This document shows, one piece after another, positions 53,530 to 62,736 of a DNA stretch of 64,000 nt. The position numbers and the translations under genes were made by a program. The DNA comes from Halomontanus rarus (GTDB lineage: Archaea > Halobacteriota > Halobacteria > Halobacteriales > Natrialbaceae). Within the stretch, counting starts at the first letter, position 1; the number at the start of each line of letters is the position of its first letter. Where the stretch lies: NCBI RefSeq assembly GCF_029338335.1, contig NZ_CP119796.1, one strand, 5' to 3'. The notes below the pieces were generated by a model. That model saw only the letters and a list, made by a program, of their open reading frames with translations. It was not told the origin of the DNA and ran no database searches.

Positions 53530-53924
53530 TCGATACCTGCCAACTCAGCCGCGCGCGTCAGACTCTTCAGGCCATACTTGCTTCGTCGGTATCCGCAGAT
53601 CATCCACGGACCGAACTGGACGTGCCGACGACCTGTCGGGCGGGTACCGAGTTACCAATCGACGTCCGGACGGACGAACTCTCCGAATTCGATGGGATGT
53701 CACTCTATTACCGACGCACGAATCAAGCCGAAGGGGCGTTCCAGTCCGTGGAGATGGAACCGACGGCGTGGGGGTATCACGCGACGATACCGGCCGAAGA
53801 CGTCACGTCCGAGTAGGGCGTGCTCGTGTACGTCGCGACCATCGATGACGGGAATACCGTGCTCGAGCCGGGACTGTACCATCCCGGCTATCCGTACCCG
53901 TATCTGGTCGTCGAAAGTGAATGA
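53530..53924 (+). pseudogene. C-terminal fragment of an unknown protein with in-frame stop
   Basis: A continuous reading frame (QTLQAILASSVSADHPRTEL, then LSEFDGMSLYYRRTNQAEGA and WGYHATIPAEDVTSE) is interrupted by a TAG at 53814 and goes on to VLVYVATIDDGNTVLEPG and PGYPYPYLVVESE. The pattern resembles a small C-terminal beta-sandwich domain that follows an enzyme. There is no start and the N-terminal part is missing. Confidence 0.45.
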
Positions 53925-54260
53925 AAGCAGAAACCGTCTGTCCATCGAGCTCGACGGTAGACGCCGGTCGTCACGGATCCGCGGTCCGCGACGATCGCTG
54001 TCACGACGTTATCGGGTACTCGCCCGCACCCGACCCCGATCGAGGAGTCTGAAGCCTGTGATCGGAGGTCGCGTTCGGATGGGTTGATCCCGTACGAAGG
54101 AGTCGGCGAAAGTCACAGACATACCTCTGGAACCTGCGTTTCTGAACGCGATCGTTCACTCGAGTCAACGAGTTCGTGTCGGTTCGTTCGAAAGGTCTCG
54201 GAGACGAGACGATTCAACGAGCGGCGCGTGCGCCGTCACCGTGTAAACCGATAATACACG
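53925..54260. other. Gap before the second ABC ATPase gene
   Basis: About 335 bp downstream of the convergent fragment and ATPase genes. No gene or clear terminator hairpin is seen. Confidence 0.4.
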
Positions 54261-56444
54261 TCATTCGATACTCACTTCCCATTTACTGGATTCGACCGAC
54301 TCCTCCTCTGCGAGTTCTCGATCGCTCCAGTAGGGGTGGTCCTGTGAGTAATTGCGGAAGCAACTCACCTGATGGTCGTCCGAGTGTGGAGCCTCGACAG
54401 CGTCCGGCTTCTCCTTCGTACAGACCTCGCGAGCGTCGGGGCATCGTGTGTGGAACCGGCAGCCGGACGGCGGATCTACCGGATCCGGGATGTCTATTCC
54501 ACGAACCGGTGGCTCTTCGATCGATGGATCAGTCTCCAGATTCGCCGTCGACCAGTTCAGGACCTTCGTGTACGGGTGCTGGGGGTTCTGAATCACCGAT
54601 TCCGCCGGTCCGATCTCGACGATCTCCCCGAGGTACATCACGGCGATTCGGCCGTCCGCGTTTCCGGCGAGATACCGCGCATTAGAGAGGTTATGCGAGA
54701 CGAACAGGTACGACGTGTCGAACATCTCCTGTAACTCGAGCATGAGATCCATCATCTCGACACGTAGTGAGACGTCGAGTGCACTCACCGCCTCGTCCGC
54801 CAGGATCACGTCCGGGTTCATCAGCAGGGCCCGAATCAGTGCGATTCGCTGTTTCTCACCACCGCTCAACTGGTGGGGATATCGACCGGCGTAGTCCTCG
54901 GCCGGCGACATCCCGACGCGGTCTAGCATTCCGTGGATTCGAGCTTTACGGTCCTGCGAAGACAGTTCCGGAGCCCACTGTTTGAGCGGGACGGACAGGC
55001 TCGCTTCGACCGTCCTGTTCGGATTGAGCGAACTGCCCGGGTCCTGCGGAATGATCTGGAGCGCGCGTCGTATGTAGTTGTACGGAATCTGGACGTCGCC
55101 GACGTTATCTCTGGCGTCCCAGATGTCCTGTCCGCGGTACTTCACCGATCCGTCGGTCGGACGCTGGACACCGATGATCGTTTTACCGAGCGTCGTCTTT
55201 CCACAGCCACTCTCTCCGACGAGCACGACGACGTCGTTGTCGTAGATCTCGAGGTCGATGTCGTCGACCGCGTGGACGGTTTCGGGTTCGTGTAACAGGC
55301 TATCGATTATCCCGCCGGACGACTGTTCGAAGTGGACGCTGGTATCTTCGACGTCGATGATCGGTTCACCTTCGGTGATCGCGTACGATTCGTGTAGTTG
55401 ATCCGCTGATAGATCGACGGATTCGTCTTCCGGTGGTTGGAACGGGACCTCCTCCATCGATCGCTCCCAGTGGAAACAGGCCGCCTCGTGGGTGGCACTG
55501 ACCCGTTCGAAAGCTGGATCCGCCGACGTACATTCGTCGGTGGAAATCGGGCACCGCGGGTGATACGAACAGCCCGACGGAATGTTCACCGGATCCGGCG
55601 CACTGCCTTCGATCGGCTCCATGCTCGATAGCGGCCGGTCCATATTTGGAACCGCCTTTAGTAACGCTCTCGTGTACGGATGCGATGGAGACGAGATGAT
55701 TTCGTTCGCTAACCCGACTTCGACGAACTTGAACGCGTACATGACCGCTAATCGATCCGCCAGGCCGGCGACGAGCGGCAAGTCGTGCGTAATGAAGATG
55801 ATCGTGATATCGTACTTGTCTTTGATATCGTTGAGCAAACTGAGGATCGACCGCTGCATCAGCAAGTCGAGTGCGGCCGTCGGCTCGTCCATCACCAGTA
55901 CATTCGGATCGAGAATGAGACTCAGCGCGATCAGGGTGCGCTGTTTCATTCCGCCGGACAGTTCGTGCGGATAGGAGTCGAGGACGCGCTCGGGGTCCAT
56001 GTGAAGGTCCGAGATCAGATCTCGGGCGTGTTCCATCCCCTCCTCGACGTTCCGGTCGTGTGCCTCGAGCGTCTCCTCGAAGTGCGCACGGATTCCGATC
56101 GTCGGATTGAACGAACTCTGGGCGCCCTGGAACACCATCGAGATCTCGTTCCAGCGGAGGGACATCAGTTCCTCTTTCGAGAGGTCGAGGACGTTCACCT
56201 CCTCGCCGCTCTCCGGGTAGTAGGTCACATCGCCGGTAACCTCACCAGGCTTGACGACAGCATCGAGGAGCGAATCTGCAAACATAGACTTTCCACTCCC
56301 CGACTCGCCGACGACACCGATAATCTCTCCGTCGTATACGCTCATATCGATGCCGTCGAGTACTTTCGATGTCCCTCGTTCCATTCTGAACTGGACACTC
56401 AGATTCGACGTTTCGATTATCGGACGCTGTTGAGATGGGGGCAT
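54261..56444 (-). CDS. Fused two-domain ABC importer ATPase, system 2
   Basis: A 727-residue protein with two complete nucleotide-binding domains. The first (about 10-320) has GESGSGKS, LSGGMKQR and NVLVMDEPTAALD. The second (about 365-690) has GESGCGKT, LSGGEKQRIALIRALL and VILADEAVSALD. Each half ends in the Cys motif (CSYHPRCP and CRFHTRCP). It is closely related to the 745-residue ATPase at 15098, with the same order and spacing of motifs, so the two systems arose by duplication or common transfer. It is 31 bp downstream of the binding-protein gene, thus the last gene of the importer operon. Confidence 0.9.
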   Translation of the reverse strand: MPPSQQRPIIETSNLSVQFRMERGTSKVLDGIDMSVYDGEIIGVVGESGSGKSMFADSLLDAVVKPGEVTGDVTYYPESGEEVNVLDLSKEELMSLRWNEISMVFQGAQSSFNPTIGIRAHFEETLEAHDRNVEEGMEHARDLISDLHMDPERVLDSYPHELSGGMKQRTLIALSLILDPNVLVMDEPTAALDLLMQRSILSLLNDIKDKYDITIIFITHDLPLVAGLADRLAVMYAFKFVEVGLANEIISSPSHPYTRALLKAVPNMDRPLSSMEPIEGSAPDPVNIPSGCSYHPRCPISTDECTSADPAFERVSATHEAACFHWERSMEEVPFQPPEDESVDLSADQLHESYAITEGEPIIDVEDTSVHFEQSSGGIIDSLLHEPETVHAVDDIDLEIYDNDVVVLVGESGCGKTTLGKTIIGVQRPTDGSVKYRGQDIWDARDNVGDVQIPYNYIRRALQIIPQDPGSSLNPNRTVEASLSVPLKQWAPELSSQDRKARIHGMLDRVGMSPAEDYAGRYPHQLSGGEKQRIALIRALLMNPDVILADEAVSALDVSLRVEMMDLMLELQEMFDTSYLFVSHNLSNARYLAGNADGRIAVMYLGEIVEIGPAESVIQNPQHPYTKVLNWSTANLETDPSIEEPPVRGIDIPDPVDPPSGCRFHTRCPDAREVCTKEKPDAVEAPHSDDHQVSCFRNYSQDHPYWSDRELAEEESVESSKWEVSIE

Positions 56445-56475
56445 GAGTTTGAAGGTAATCGCAGCGTATTCGACG

Positions 56476-58302
56476 TCATTTATTAGCGCTCACTTCTCCG
56501 AGCGTCGGAATCTGCGTGGGCGGGTACGGGAAACTCCACAGCGGACTATCCTCCTCCGGCCAGTTCCACCGATCGGCCCGGAACGCCATCGGGAGTGCGG
56601 TCCGCATGATCGGAATCTGTGGGAGCCCCTGATTGAATACCCACGCTAGTTCTTCGATCAACTCCGTCGCTTCCTCGCCGGTCGCCGTCGGCAATTGATC
56701 GATGCGATCGTAGACGTCGACGGTCTCGAGGTCGTTCTCTACGTCCCCCGGCGGCCACGGAACCTCGTACTCCCGCTTCTCTTCGCCACAACTGGGTCGC
56801 GGATTGACGCCATCGATAAACCCGACTTCGAACGCAGTGTACGGATTGATGTTCAGGTATTGACCGTGCGTGAAGTCGTAATCGCACTCGCTCAATCGCG
56901 CACCCCACGTTCCGGTTTCGATAACCTGGATTTCCGTGTCGATACCGAAATCGTTGAGCAATCTCGAGATCACTTCGACCCGGTTCGGATTCGGACCGGC
57001 GGAGGGCCACGGACCCTCGATCGTGAACGTCTCGTCGTCGGGAGTCATCCACGAACCGCCTTCCTTGTAGAATCCTTCCTCCTCGAGGTAGTGCGTGGCC
57101 TGCTCCTCGTCGTAGGTGTACTGTTCGAGTTGATCGCCGATATTCGGTAACTGTTCCGTGACTGTGTCCTCGCTGAGAGCGAGGCCGCACGTATACGGAT
57201 CTGGGACGACCCGAAGGGGATTCGCCGAGATCAGTTCCCCGTCGAGGAGGTACGCGAGTGCTTTCCGTACGTTCCGTCTTCCCAGCCACTCGTGATTGTG
57301 ATTGACCGACGCCGTGACTCCATTGTAGCCGTGCGTGTATCGCAGTATCACGTCGTTTTCGGCGACCTGATCTTGCATATCCGGCCCGATCGTGTCCGCG
57401 TTCACGTAGTCGACCTCGTCGTTCAGAATGGCGGTAACTTTGTTCTCCGCAGTAATGTACGGGACCGAGATTCGATCGAAGTTGAGCTCGTCGGAGATCG
57501 GGTGTCCGTCCCAGATTTCTAGCTCGGAACCGTTCTCGTCGACGGAGTTGACTTTCCAGGGTGTATTTCCGACCACGTCGCCCATATTCCACGTGAATTG
57601 CATCAACTCGTTCACGGCCGCATCCTCGTCGTCCTGATTGGATGCGTCTTCGAGCGCCTCCAGATACTCGCCGTAGACGAACCGGGGCGTATCCAGAGAC
57701 ATGTCGTGTACCAGCGCTGAGAGTGCTACGAATTCGTTCACGGGTTCGGAGAACTGTACCTCGAGCGTCTTGTCGTCGACGACTTCGAGGGTGTCGATCC
57801 ACTCCCAGATGGGCGCCTCGAAGTAGTACTCGAGACGATATTTGGTGTAGAGGTCTTCGGCGGTGACCTCTTCCTCGTTGTGCCACTGGTGATCGTCCTG
57901 AAGCGTTATCTGGAGCGTATCCTCGTCCATCGAGAAATCGTCCGCCAGGATTCCTCGCCACTCGTCTTCGTCGGGGGAATACGCACCGAGCTCGTCGAAG
58001 AGCGAGAATATTCCGTGTTGGTTGTTCGGGTTGTACGGATTGAACTGGCCCTCGGTCGGCAGCGACTCCTGAATGTATCGAAGGACGTATTCGCCGTCCT
58101 CCGTTCCCGAACTGCCATTTCCGTTTCCGGTATCGTTTCCGTTCCCATCACCGTTCCCATCACCGTTTCCGCCGGAATCCCCGCCGATACACCCCGCCAG
58201 GAATCCGGCACTCGAAGTGACGCCGAGTAACTCTAGATAGTGTCTTCGATCCAAGTTGGTTGCACTACTCTCTGTACCGGTAGACTTGGTCTGTCTCGGC
58301 AT
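56476..58302 (-). CDS. Family-5 extracellular solute-binding lipoprotein, system 2
   Basis: A 608-residue SBP_bac_5 protein, the capture component of importer 2. The N terminus has a twin-arginine-like segment (DRRHYLELLGV) and the lipobox LAGC, followed by a Gly/Asn/Asp repeat linker (GNGDGNGDGNGND). Family segments include SLPTEGQFNPYNPNNQHG, WHNEEEVTAEDLYTKYRLEY and RRNVRKALAYLLDGELIS. The strong TATA-like box at 58326-58333 lies 24-31 nt upstream. The ligand is unknown; the sequence is clearly different from that of system 1, which suggests a different substrate even though the ATPases are close. Confidence 0.92.
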   Translation of the reverse strand: MPRQTKSTGTESSATNLDRRHYLELLGVTSSAGFLAGCIGGDSGGNGDGNGDGNGNDTGNGNGSSGTEDGEYVLRYIQESLPTEGQFNPYNPNNQHGIFSLFDELGAYSPDEDEWRGILADDFSMDEDTLQITLQDDHQWHNEEEVTAEDLYTKYRLEYYFEAPIWEWIDTLEVVDDKTLEVQFSEPVNEFVALSALVHDMSLDTPRFVYGEYLEALEDASNQDDEDAAVNELMQFTWNMGDVVGNTPWKVNSVDENGSELEIWDGHPISDELNFDRISVPYITAENKVTAILNDEVDYVNADTIGPDMQDQVAENDVILRYTHGYNGVTASVNHNHEWLGRRNVRKALAYLLDGELISANPLRVVPDPYTCGLALSEDTVTEQLPNIGDQLEQYTYDEEQATHYLEEEGFYKEGGSWMTPDDETFTIEGPWPSAGPNPNRVEVISRLLNDFGIDTEIQVIETGTWGARLSECDYDFTHGQYLNINPYTAFEVGFIDGVNPRPSCGEEKREYEVPWPPGDVENDLETVDVYDRIDQLPTATGEEATELIEELAWVFNQGLPQIPIMRTALPMAFRADRWNWPEEDSPLWSFPYPPTQIPTLGEVSANK

Positions 58303-58325
58303 ACCATATCACACACACACCAGAC

Positions 58326-58333
58326 ATATATAA
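58326..58333 (-). promoter_or_regulatory. TATA box of the system 2 binding-protein gene
   Basis: The minus strand reads TTATATAT 24-31 nt before the ATG at 58302. The binding protein can therefore be transcribed independently from the permease gene upstream, as is common for the most abundant component. Confidence 0.5.
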
Positions 58334-58590
58334 CTTCTGGACAAAATAACGATCCGTACCGCACCGTCGCGAGAATCGACCGGGTACCGTAGCATCCGCC
58401 GACGTGAATTTTGCTCCGTGATGTGATCGCTATCGATCGCGTGCCCACTTTCGTCCGTATTCCGGGTCGGCTCCTTCGTGTAACGGGGATACGAGTACGG
58501 GTCGATTCGCCTCGTTTCTCGAGCGGATCGTCCTTCGAACGGCACCTCCGAGAATTCTTCGACGAAACGTCGAACGAGTGCGGCGGACCG

Positions 58591-60702
58591 TCACATCGTT
58601 CCCGTCTGGGCGGAAGGTGGTATGGAGTCCTGCTGGTCCTCCTCTATCTCGTCTTGTTCCTGACGCTTCGCCTTCAGCCGGGGATTGAAGATCTGGTCCG
58701 AGGCCTGCGACAACAGTATCAGCCCGTACGACATGGTGACGACCGTAAGCATCGGAACCAGTATCCAGTGGAAGCGATCCCAGACCACGAGCGCGTTATT
58801 CTGCTGGGCGACGTTCATAACGACCCCCCAGTTGGATTGCGAGAACGGGAATACTCCGAGGAAGTATAGCCCAACCGAACTGAAGATCACCGTACGGGCG
58901 CTGTTCATGAAGTTGATCAGCACGTACGGCATGATGTTTGGCGAGACCTCGTAGGTCAATATGTCAGAGACCGACACCCCCATGATTCGGGCGGTCTCGA
59001 CGTACGTCTCCTCGCGGATGACCAGTACCTGTGAACGGATCGAGCGAGCGAGACCGGCCCACGCGTTTATCGTCAGGAGGATCCCGACGACGTACGGACT
59101 CCGAGGCTCGAGGATCGCCGCGAGAACGATGATCAGCGGAAGACCCGGAATAGTCATCATCACGTCGGTGATCATCATCAAGATTCGATCGATTGCACCA
59201 CCGACGTAGCCGGATACGAGACCGACGATCGTCGCCATGACCGTCGAGAAAACTGCCCCTGCCAGGATCATCTCCAGCATCGACGGTGTCGCGTGGACGA
59301 TAATCGAGAAGAGATCTTGTCCCATTATGTCCGTACCGAGGGGATACGCGAGGCTCTCGAAGGGCCCCGCCATGCGTTCGTGCTCGCCCGGGCTCGGCGT
59401 ATCGACGAGTCGGACGCCGACCGTTCCCATCAACACGAATCCGGCGACGATCAGCAGACCGACCTTTCCGCGCCAGTCCGACCAGAGGATCTTCCCCGGG
59501 ACGACGACCCACGTCTGGAACAACTGCGAGTACTTGTCCCGTCGCGATTCGGCCTCGATTTCCGGAACGTCAAAGGGAACTTCACCGACCCGTCCCGGTT
59601 CGAAGTCTCGATCGGCGACGCTCTCAGCCGTTCCGCCGCTGGATCGCGAGAAGAGTCGTTTCAGTGACGAGAGCTTCAGCGACGACAGGCGGTATCCGTA
59701 CGCCTCTCGCTTTCCGCTGTTACCGGCTCGAGGATCGATCTTGCCGTAGGTCAGGTCGGCGATGAAGATGCCGATTACGACCGCGATCGTTATCACGAGG
59801 AAGCCGCCCATGAGCAGCGTGTAATCTCGCCGGTCGATCGCCTCGATGAGGTAGTAACCAACGCCCGGATACGTGAAGATCCGCTCTAAGATGACCGATC
59901 CGCCGAACATGAAGCCGATCGAGATCATCATCCCGGTGTACATCGGCAGTACCGCGTTGGGGACGACGTACCGGCTGACGATTCGGTTCGAACTCAGACC
60001 GCGTAACTGGGCGACGCGGAGGTAATCTTCTCCGAGGACTTGAATGCTGTTCGCACGCATGCTAAGCGCGATGCCGAGACCGGTGAGGACCATCGACAAA
60101 ACCGGAAGCGTAGCGTGGTAGACGAGGCTCCGAACGAACGGAACGTTCAGACCCACGGTCACGTCCGACGCGATCCGCCCGCCGGTCGGAAACAGCCCTA
60201 GATTGAATCCGAGGACTGCTAACATGACTAGCGCTGCCACGTAGTAGGGAATCGACGTGAGTATCGTCACGAGAGAGGAGCCGATCGCGTCCAATCGAGT
60301 CCCCTCGACGTAGGCGAGGAACGCACCCAACAGGATCCCGAGACCGTAGATCAGGAACAGCGATACGCTCATAACGAAGACCGTCCACGGGACCGCCCCT
60401 GCGAGAATACTGTTCACCGATTCGTCGAAGACGATCGAACGACCGAGATCACCCTGAGACAAAGACATCATGTAAGTCAGATACTGCTCCCACAGTGGAG
60501 CACCCGGATTGAGACCGGTATAGGTCTCGACGATCCGATTGACTTCGTCCATACTCATGGCTTGGTCCGATTGAAGCATCTGAGCCCGCAACTGGTCGAC
60601 CGGGCTCCCGGGTACCAACCGGATGAGAACAAACGAAAGCGTTGCAACGATGTAAATTGTCAATAGCGCTTGGAACGTCCGTTCAAGTATGTACCGCCTC
60701 AT
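58591..60702 (-). CDS. Fused DppB-DppC-type ABC permease, system 2
   Basis: A polypeptide of about 703 residues that joins both permease subunits. Residues 1-330 match DppB: QALLTIYIVATLSFVLIRLV, EQYLTYMMSLSQGDLGRSIV, EAA loop YLRVAQLRGLSSNRIVSRYV, and end TYGKIDPRAGNSG. A hydrophilic linker of about 70 residues follows (rich in Ser, Arg and Glu). Residues 400-690 match DppC: KVGLLIVAGFVLMGTVGVRL, YPLGTDIMGQDLFSIIV and EAA loop VETARIMGVSVSDI. In system 1 the two are separate overlapping genes. The start at 60702 (MRRYILERTF) is supported by a TATA-like box (GGTTTAAGTCT, minus, 60725-60735). Confidence 0.88.
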   Translation of the reverse strand: MRRYILERTFQALLTIYIVATLSFVLIRLVPGSPVDQLRAQMLQSDQAMSMDEVNRIVETYTGLNPGAPLWEQYLTYMMSLSQGDLGRSIVFDESVNSILAGAVPWTVFVMSVSLFLIYGLGILLGAFLAYVEGTRLDAIGSSLVTILTSIPYYVAALVMLAVLGFNLGLFPTGGRIASDVTVGLNVPFVRSLVYHATLPVLSMVLTGLGIALSMRANSIQVLGEDYLRVAQLRGLSSNRIVSRYVVPNAVLPMYTGMMISIGFMFGGSVILERIFTYPGVGYYLIEAIDRRDYTLLMGGFLVITIAVVIGIFIADLTYGKIDPRAGNSGKREAYGYRLSSLKLSSLKRLFSRSSGGTAESVADRDFEPGRVGEVPFDVPEIEAESRRDKYSQLFQTWVVVPGKILWSDWRGKVGLLIVAGFVLMGTVGVRLVDTPSPGEHERMAGPFESLAYPLGTDIMGQDLFSIIVHATPSMLEMILAGAVFSTVMATIVGLVSGYVGGAIDRILMMITDVMMTIPGLPLIIVLAAILEPRSPYVVGILLTINAWAGLARSIRSQVLVIREETYVETARIMGVSVSDILTYEVSPNIMPYVLINFMNSARTVIFSSVGLYFLGVFPFSQSNWGVVMNVAQQNNALVVWDRFHWILVPMLTVVTMSYGLILLSQASDQIFNPRLKAKRQEQDEIEEDQQDSIPPSAQTGTM

Positions 60703-60724
60703 ACCAAGAACGGTTTTTGGGTAT

Positions 60725-60735
60725 AGACTTAAACC
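60725..60735 (-). promoter_or_regulatory. TATA box of the fused permease gene
   Basis: GGTTTAAGTCT on the minus strand lies 23-33 nt upstream of the ATG at 60702. It excludes the upstream in-frame start at 60756. Confidence 0.4.
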
Positions 60736-60873
60736 TAATTGTAAGTTATACGCCATATCTGGGATGGGTGTCGTCGCAGCCGGTCTCGAGGCCGCTCCCC
60801 AGTAACGCCTCGAGTCCCGTTTTGACGTCTTCGAGTCCGCAGAGCGATACTCCCAGCAGCGTGGCTGTGTCGA

Positions 60874-62613
60874 TTATTGTTTCTCGTGCGACGATCGGAC
60901 CTCGAGCGTGCCCGACGGATCGGTCACGAGGGTCCGGTTCGTCCGAACATCGTCGTATCGATAGCTGGTTCCGTCTGGCCACGTCACACGAACCGTTACC
61001 GAATCGGCATCAGCGACGCCGACGTGAACGCGCTGGTCGCCCTGCGAGAGATAATCGCTGTTCGAGTGGACGAATCTGTGATAGTGCTCGTCTCCGTCGA
61101 TGATCTCGACAGTGGCCCCGTTCGCGGTCACGGTGTCGTTGCGCCGTAGATCGAGGACGACCGCATTTCCGGTCGCGCCTTCGTTTTCGTACAGGTGGAA
61201 TTCACCGTCGTTGTTCGCGACGAGGAGATCGAGCGCTCCGTCTCCGTTCGCATCCAGTTCCGCGACTCCGCGGCCATCCGTGACGTTGAATCCGGCACCG
61301 GCCGCGGAAATCGGTTCGAAGCCGTCGCCGGTCCGTTCCCAGATAACCGGGTACTGGTAGAACGGGTACGCCTTGTGGATCAATACGACTTCTCGGTCGC
61401 TGAAACGCCGATCGGCGAATTCGAACGTCATGTGGCGGGTCGTGTGAAACAGGTCGAGTTCGCCGTCGTTAGTGAGGTCCGAGAGGACGCCGGCCCACCC
61501 CCATCCTCCTCGTTCGACGCCGTACGTTTCCGCTCGTTCTTCGAACGTCCCATCTCCGTTATTGACCAGCAGGTTGTTTCCTTCCCCTCGAATTCGGAAC
61601 GTCGTGTTGTCCAGACGCTCCTGAATACTGTCCGTGAACCAGACGTTCGTGACGAAGATGTCCGGATGGCCGTCCCCGTTTACGTCGCCAACGGTAGAGG
61701 ACATTCCGTTCCGGTTCGTTCTATCGCCCAATTCGACGCGCTCGAACGTACCGTCGCCCTGATTGTAGTAAAGAACGTCCGTGTTGAAGTCGTTCGCGAC
61801 GTGGATGTCCGGCCGTCCGTCGCCCGTTAAATCGACGAAACTGGTCGCCAAACTCCACCGGGTTCCCTCGATACCGGCATCAGTTACCGACTCGAACGAT
61901 GAACAGGTCCCTCGAAAGAGGAAATTCCGGTGCCCGTTGTCCGCGCCGTCGGAGACGTTGTACTCTCGGAGTCCGTTCGGCCGCTCGTTTTTCCAGTCCC
62001 CATTTTGAATGATGAATACGTCGAGACACCCGTTTCCGGTATAATCGGCTGCAGTCGCCCCCATCGGCACGTCGAGTTCGACGTCGAACGCGCCGTCGAC
62101 GCGGTCGTACTCCCCGCCTCGGTTCTCGAGTAACACCGGTGTATCGGACATTCGAAGGAGCAGAAGGTCGTCCAATCCATCGCCGTCGTAGTCGAACACG
62201 AGCGCCGATCGAACCGTTCCATCGACCGGGGGGACCGAGTCGGTCTCGGTGAACGATCCGTTTTCGTTTTCGAAGAGGACCGGTTCGTCCCCGCCGACGA
62301 GAAGAACATCCGGAACGCCGTCACCGTCGTGATCGGTCACGTAGACGCCGGCGTCACTCATCATCGATTGCGTCGCCCGAAGCTCTTCTTTGGAGGTGCT
62401 CTCGTAGTCTATTCCGGATTCTCCGTCACCCTTTGCGAATCGGATCGTTCGCTCGAATTCGCGCGCTGTGTCGTCAGCCTCGTCGAGCGTCGACCCGATA
62501 TCGTCCATTCCGTCGGCTTCGTTTCCCAGATTCGAGATCGCGACTGCACCGACAGCGTACGCGGTATACCCCAGTAGAAGAACGAGTACGATGACCTTCG
62601 TTTCCGTACGCAT
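60874..62613 (-). CDS. FG-GAP/VCBS repeat protein (CRTAC1-like) with ASPIC/UnbV end
   Basis: A 579-residue protein from the ATG at 62613 (MRTETKVIVLVLLL). One N-terminal helix (VIVLVLLLGYTAYAVGAVAI) anchors it in the membrane with the rest outside. It contains about six calcium-binding FG-GAP-type repeats, recognised by DHDGDGVPD, DYDGDGLDD, DLTGDGRPD, DVNGDGHPD, DLTNDGELD and DANGDGALD, which form a beta-propeller. The C-terminal ASPIC/UnbV-type segment (SQGDQRVHVGVADADSVTVR then TWPDGTSYRYDD) follows. The role may be adhesion or cofactor-protein assembly outside the cell. It is divergent from the DUF7405-like gene, 123 bp apart, suggesting a shared promoter region. Confidence 0.85.
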   Translation of the reverse strand: MRTETKVIVLVLLLGYTAYAVGAVAISNLGNEADGMDDIGSTLDEADDTAREFERTIRFAKGDGESGIDYESTSKEELRATQSMMSDAGVYVTDHDGDGVPDVLLVGGDEPVLFENENGSFTETDSVPPVDGTVRSALVFDYDGDGLDDLLLLRMSDTPVLLENRGGEYDRVDGAFDVELDVPMGATAADYTGNGCLDVFIIQNGDWKNERPNGLREYNVSDGADNGHRNFLFRGTCSSFESVTDAGIEGTRWSLATSFVDLTGDGRPDIHVANDFNTDVLYYNQGDGTFERVELGDRTNRNGMSSTVGDVNGDGHPDIFVTNVWFTDSIQERLDNTTFRIRGEGNNLLVNNGDGTFEERAETYGVERGGWGWAGVLSDLTNDGELDLFHTTRHMTFEFADRRFSDREVVLIHKAYPFYQYPVIWERTGDGFEPISAAGAGFNVTDGRGVAELDANGDGALDLLVANNDGEFHLYENEGATGNAVVLDLRRNDTVTANGATVEIIDGDEHYHRFVHSNSDYLSQGDQRVHVGVADADSVTVRVTWPDGTSYRYDDVRTNRTLVTDPSGTLEVRSSHEKQ

Positions 62614-62736
62614 ACGCCGTGAACAGGATCGATTGGCGCATATATCTTTGGTTGGAATCACTGGATCGATTAATTCTGCGACTCGAGTTCGAATGTATGT
62701 GATAGATTAATCATCGCGGATAGGTAATCGATCCGT

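Noticed and set aside
58095..58190. Tandem GGNGAC-type repeats in the binding-protein gene of importer 2
   Set aside because: They encode the Gly/Asn/Asp linker after the lipobox, a normal feature of haloarchaeal lipoproteins, so they are not a separate repeat element.
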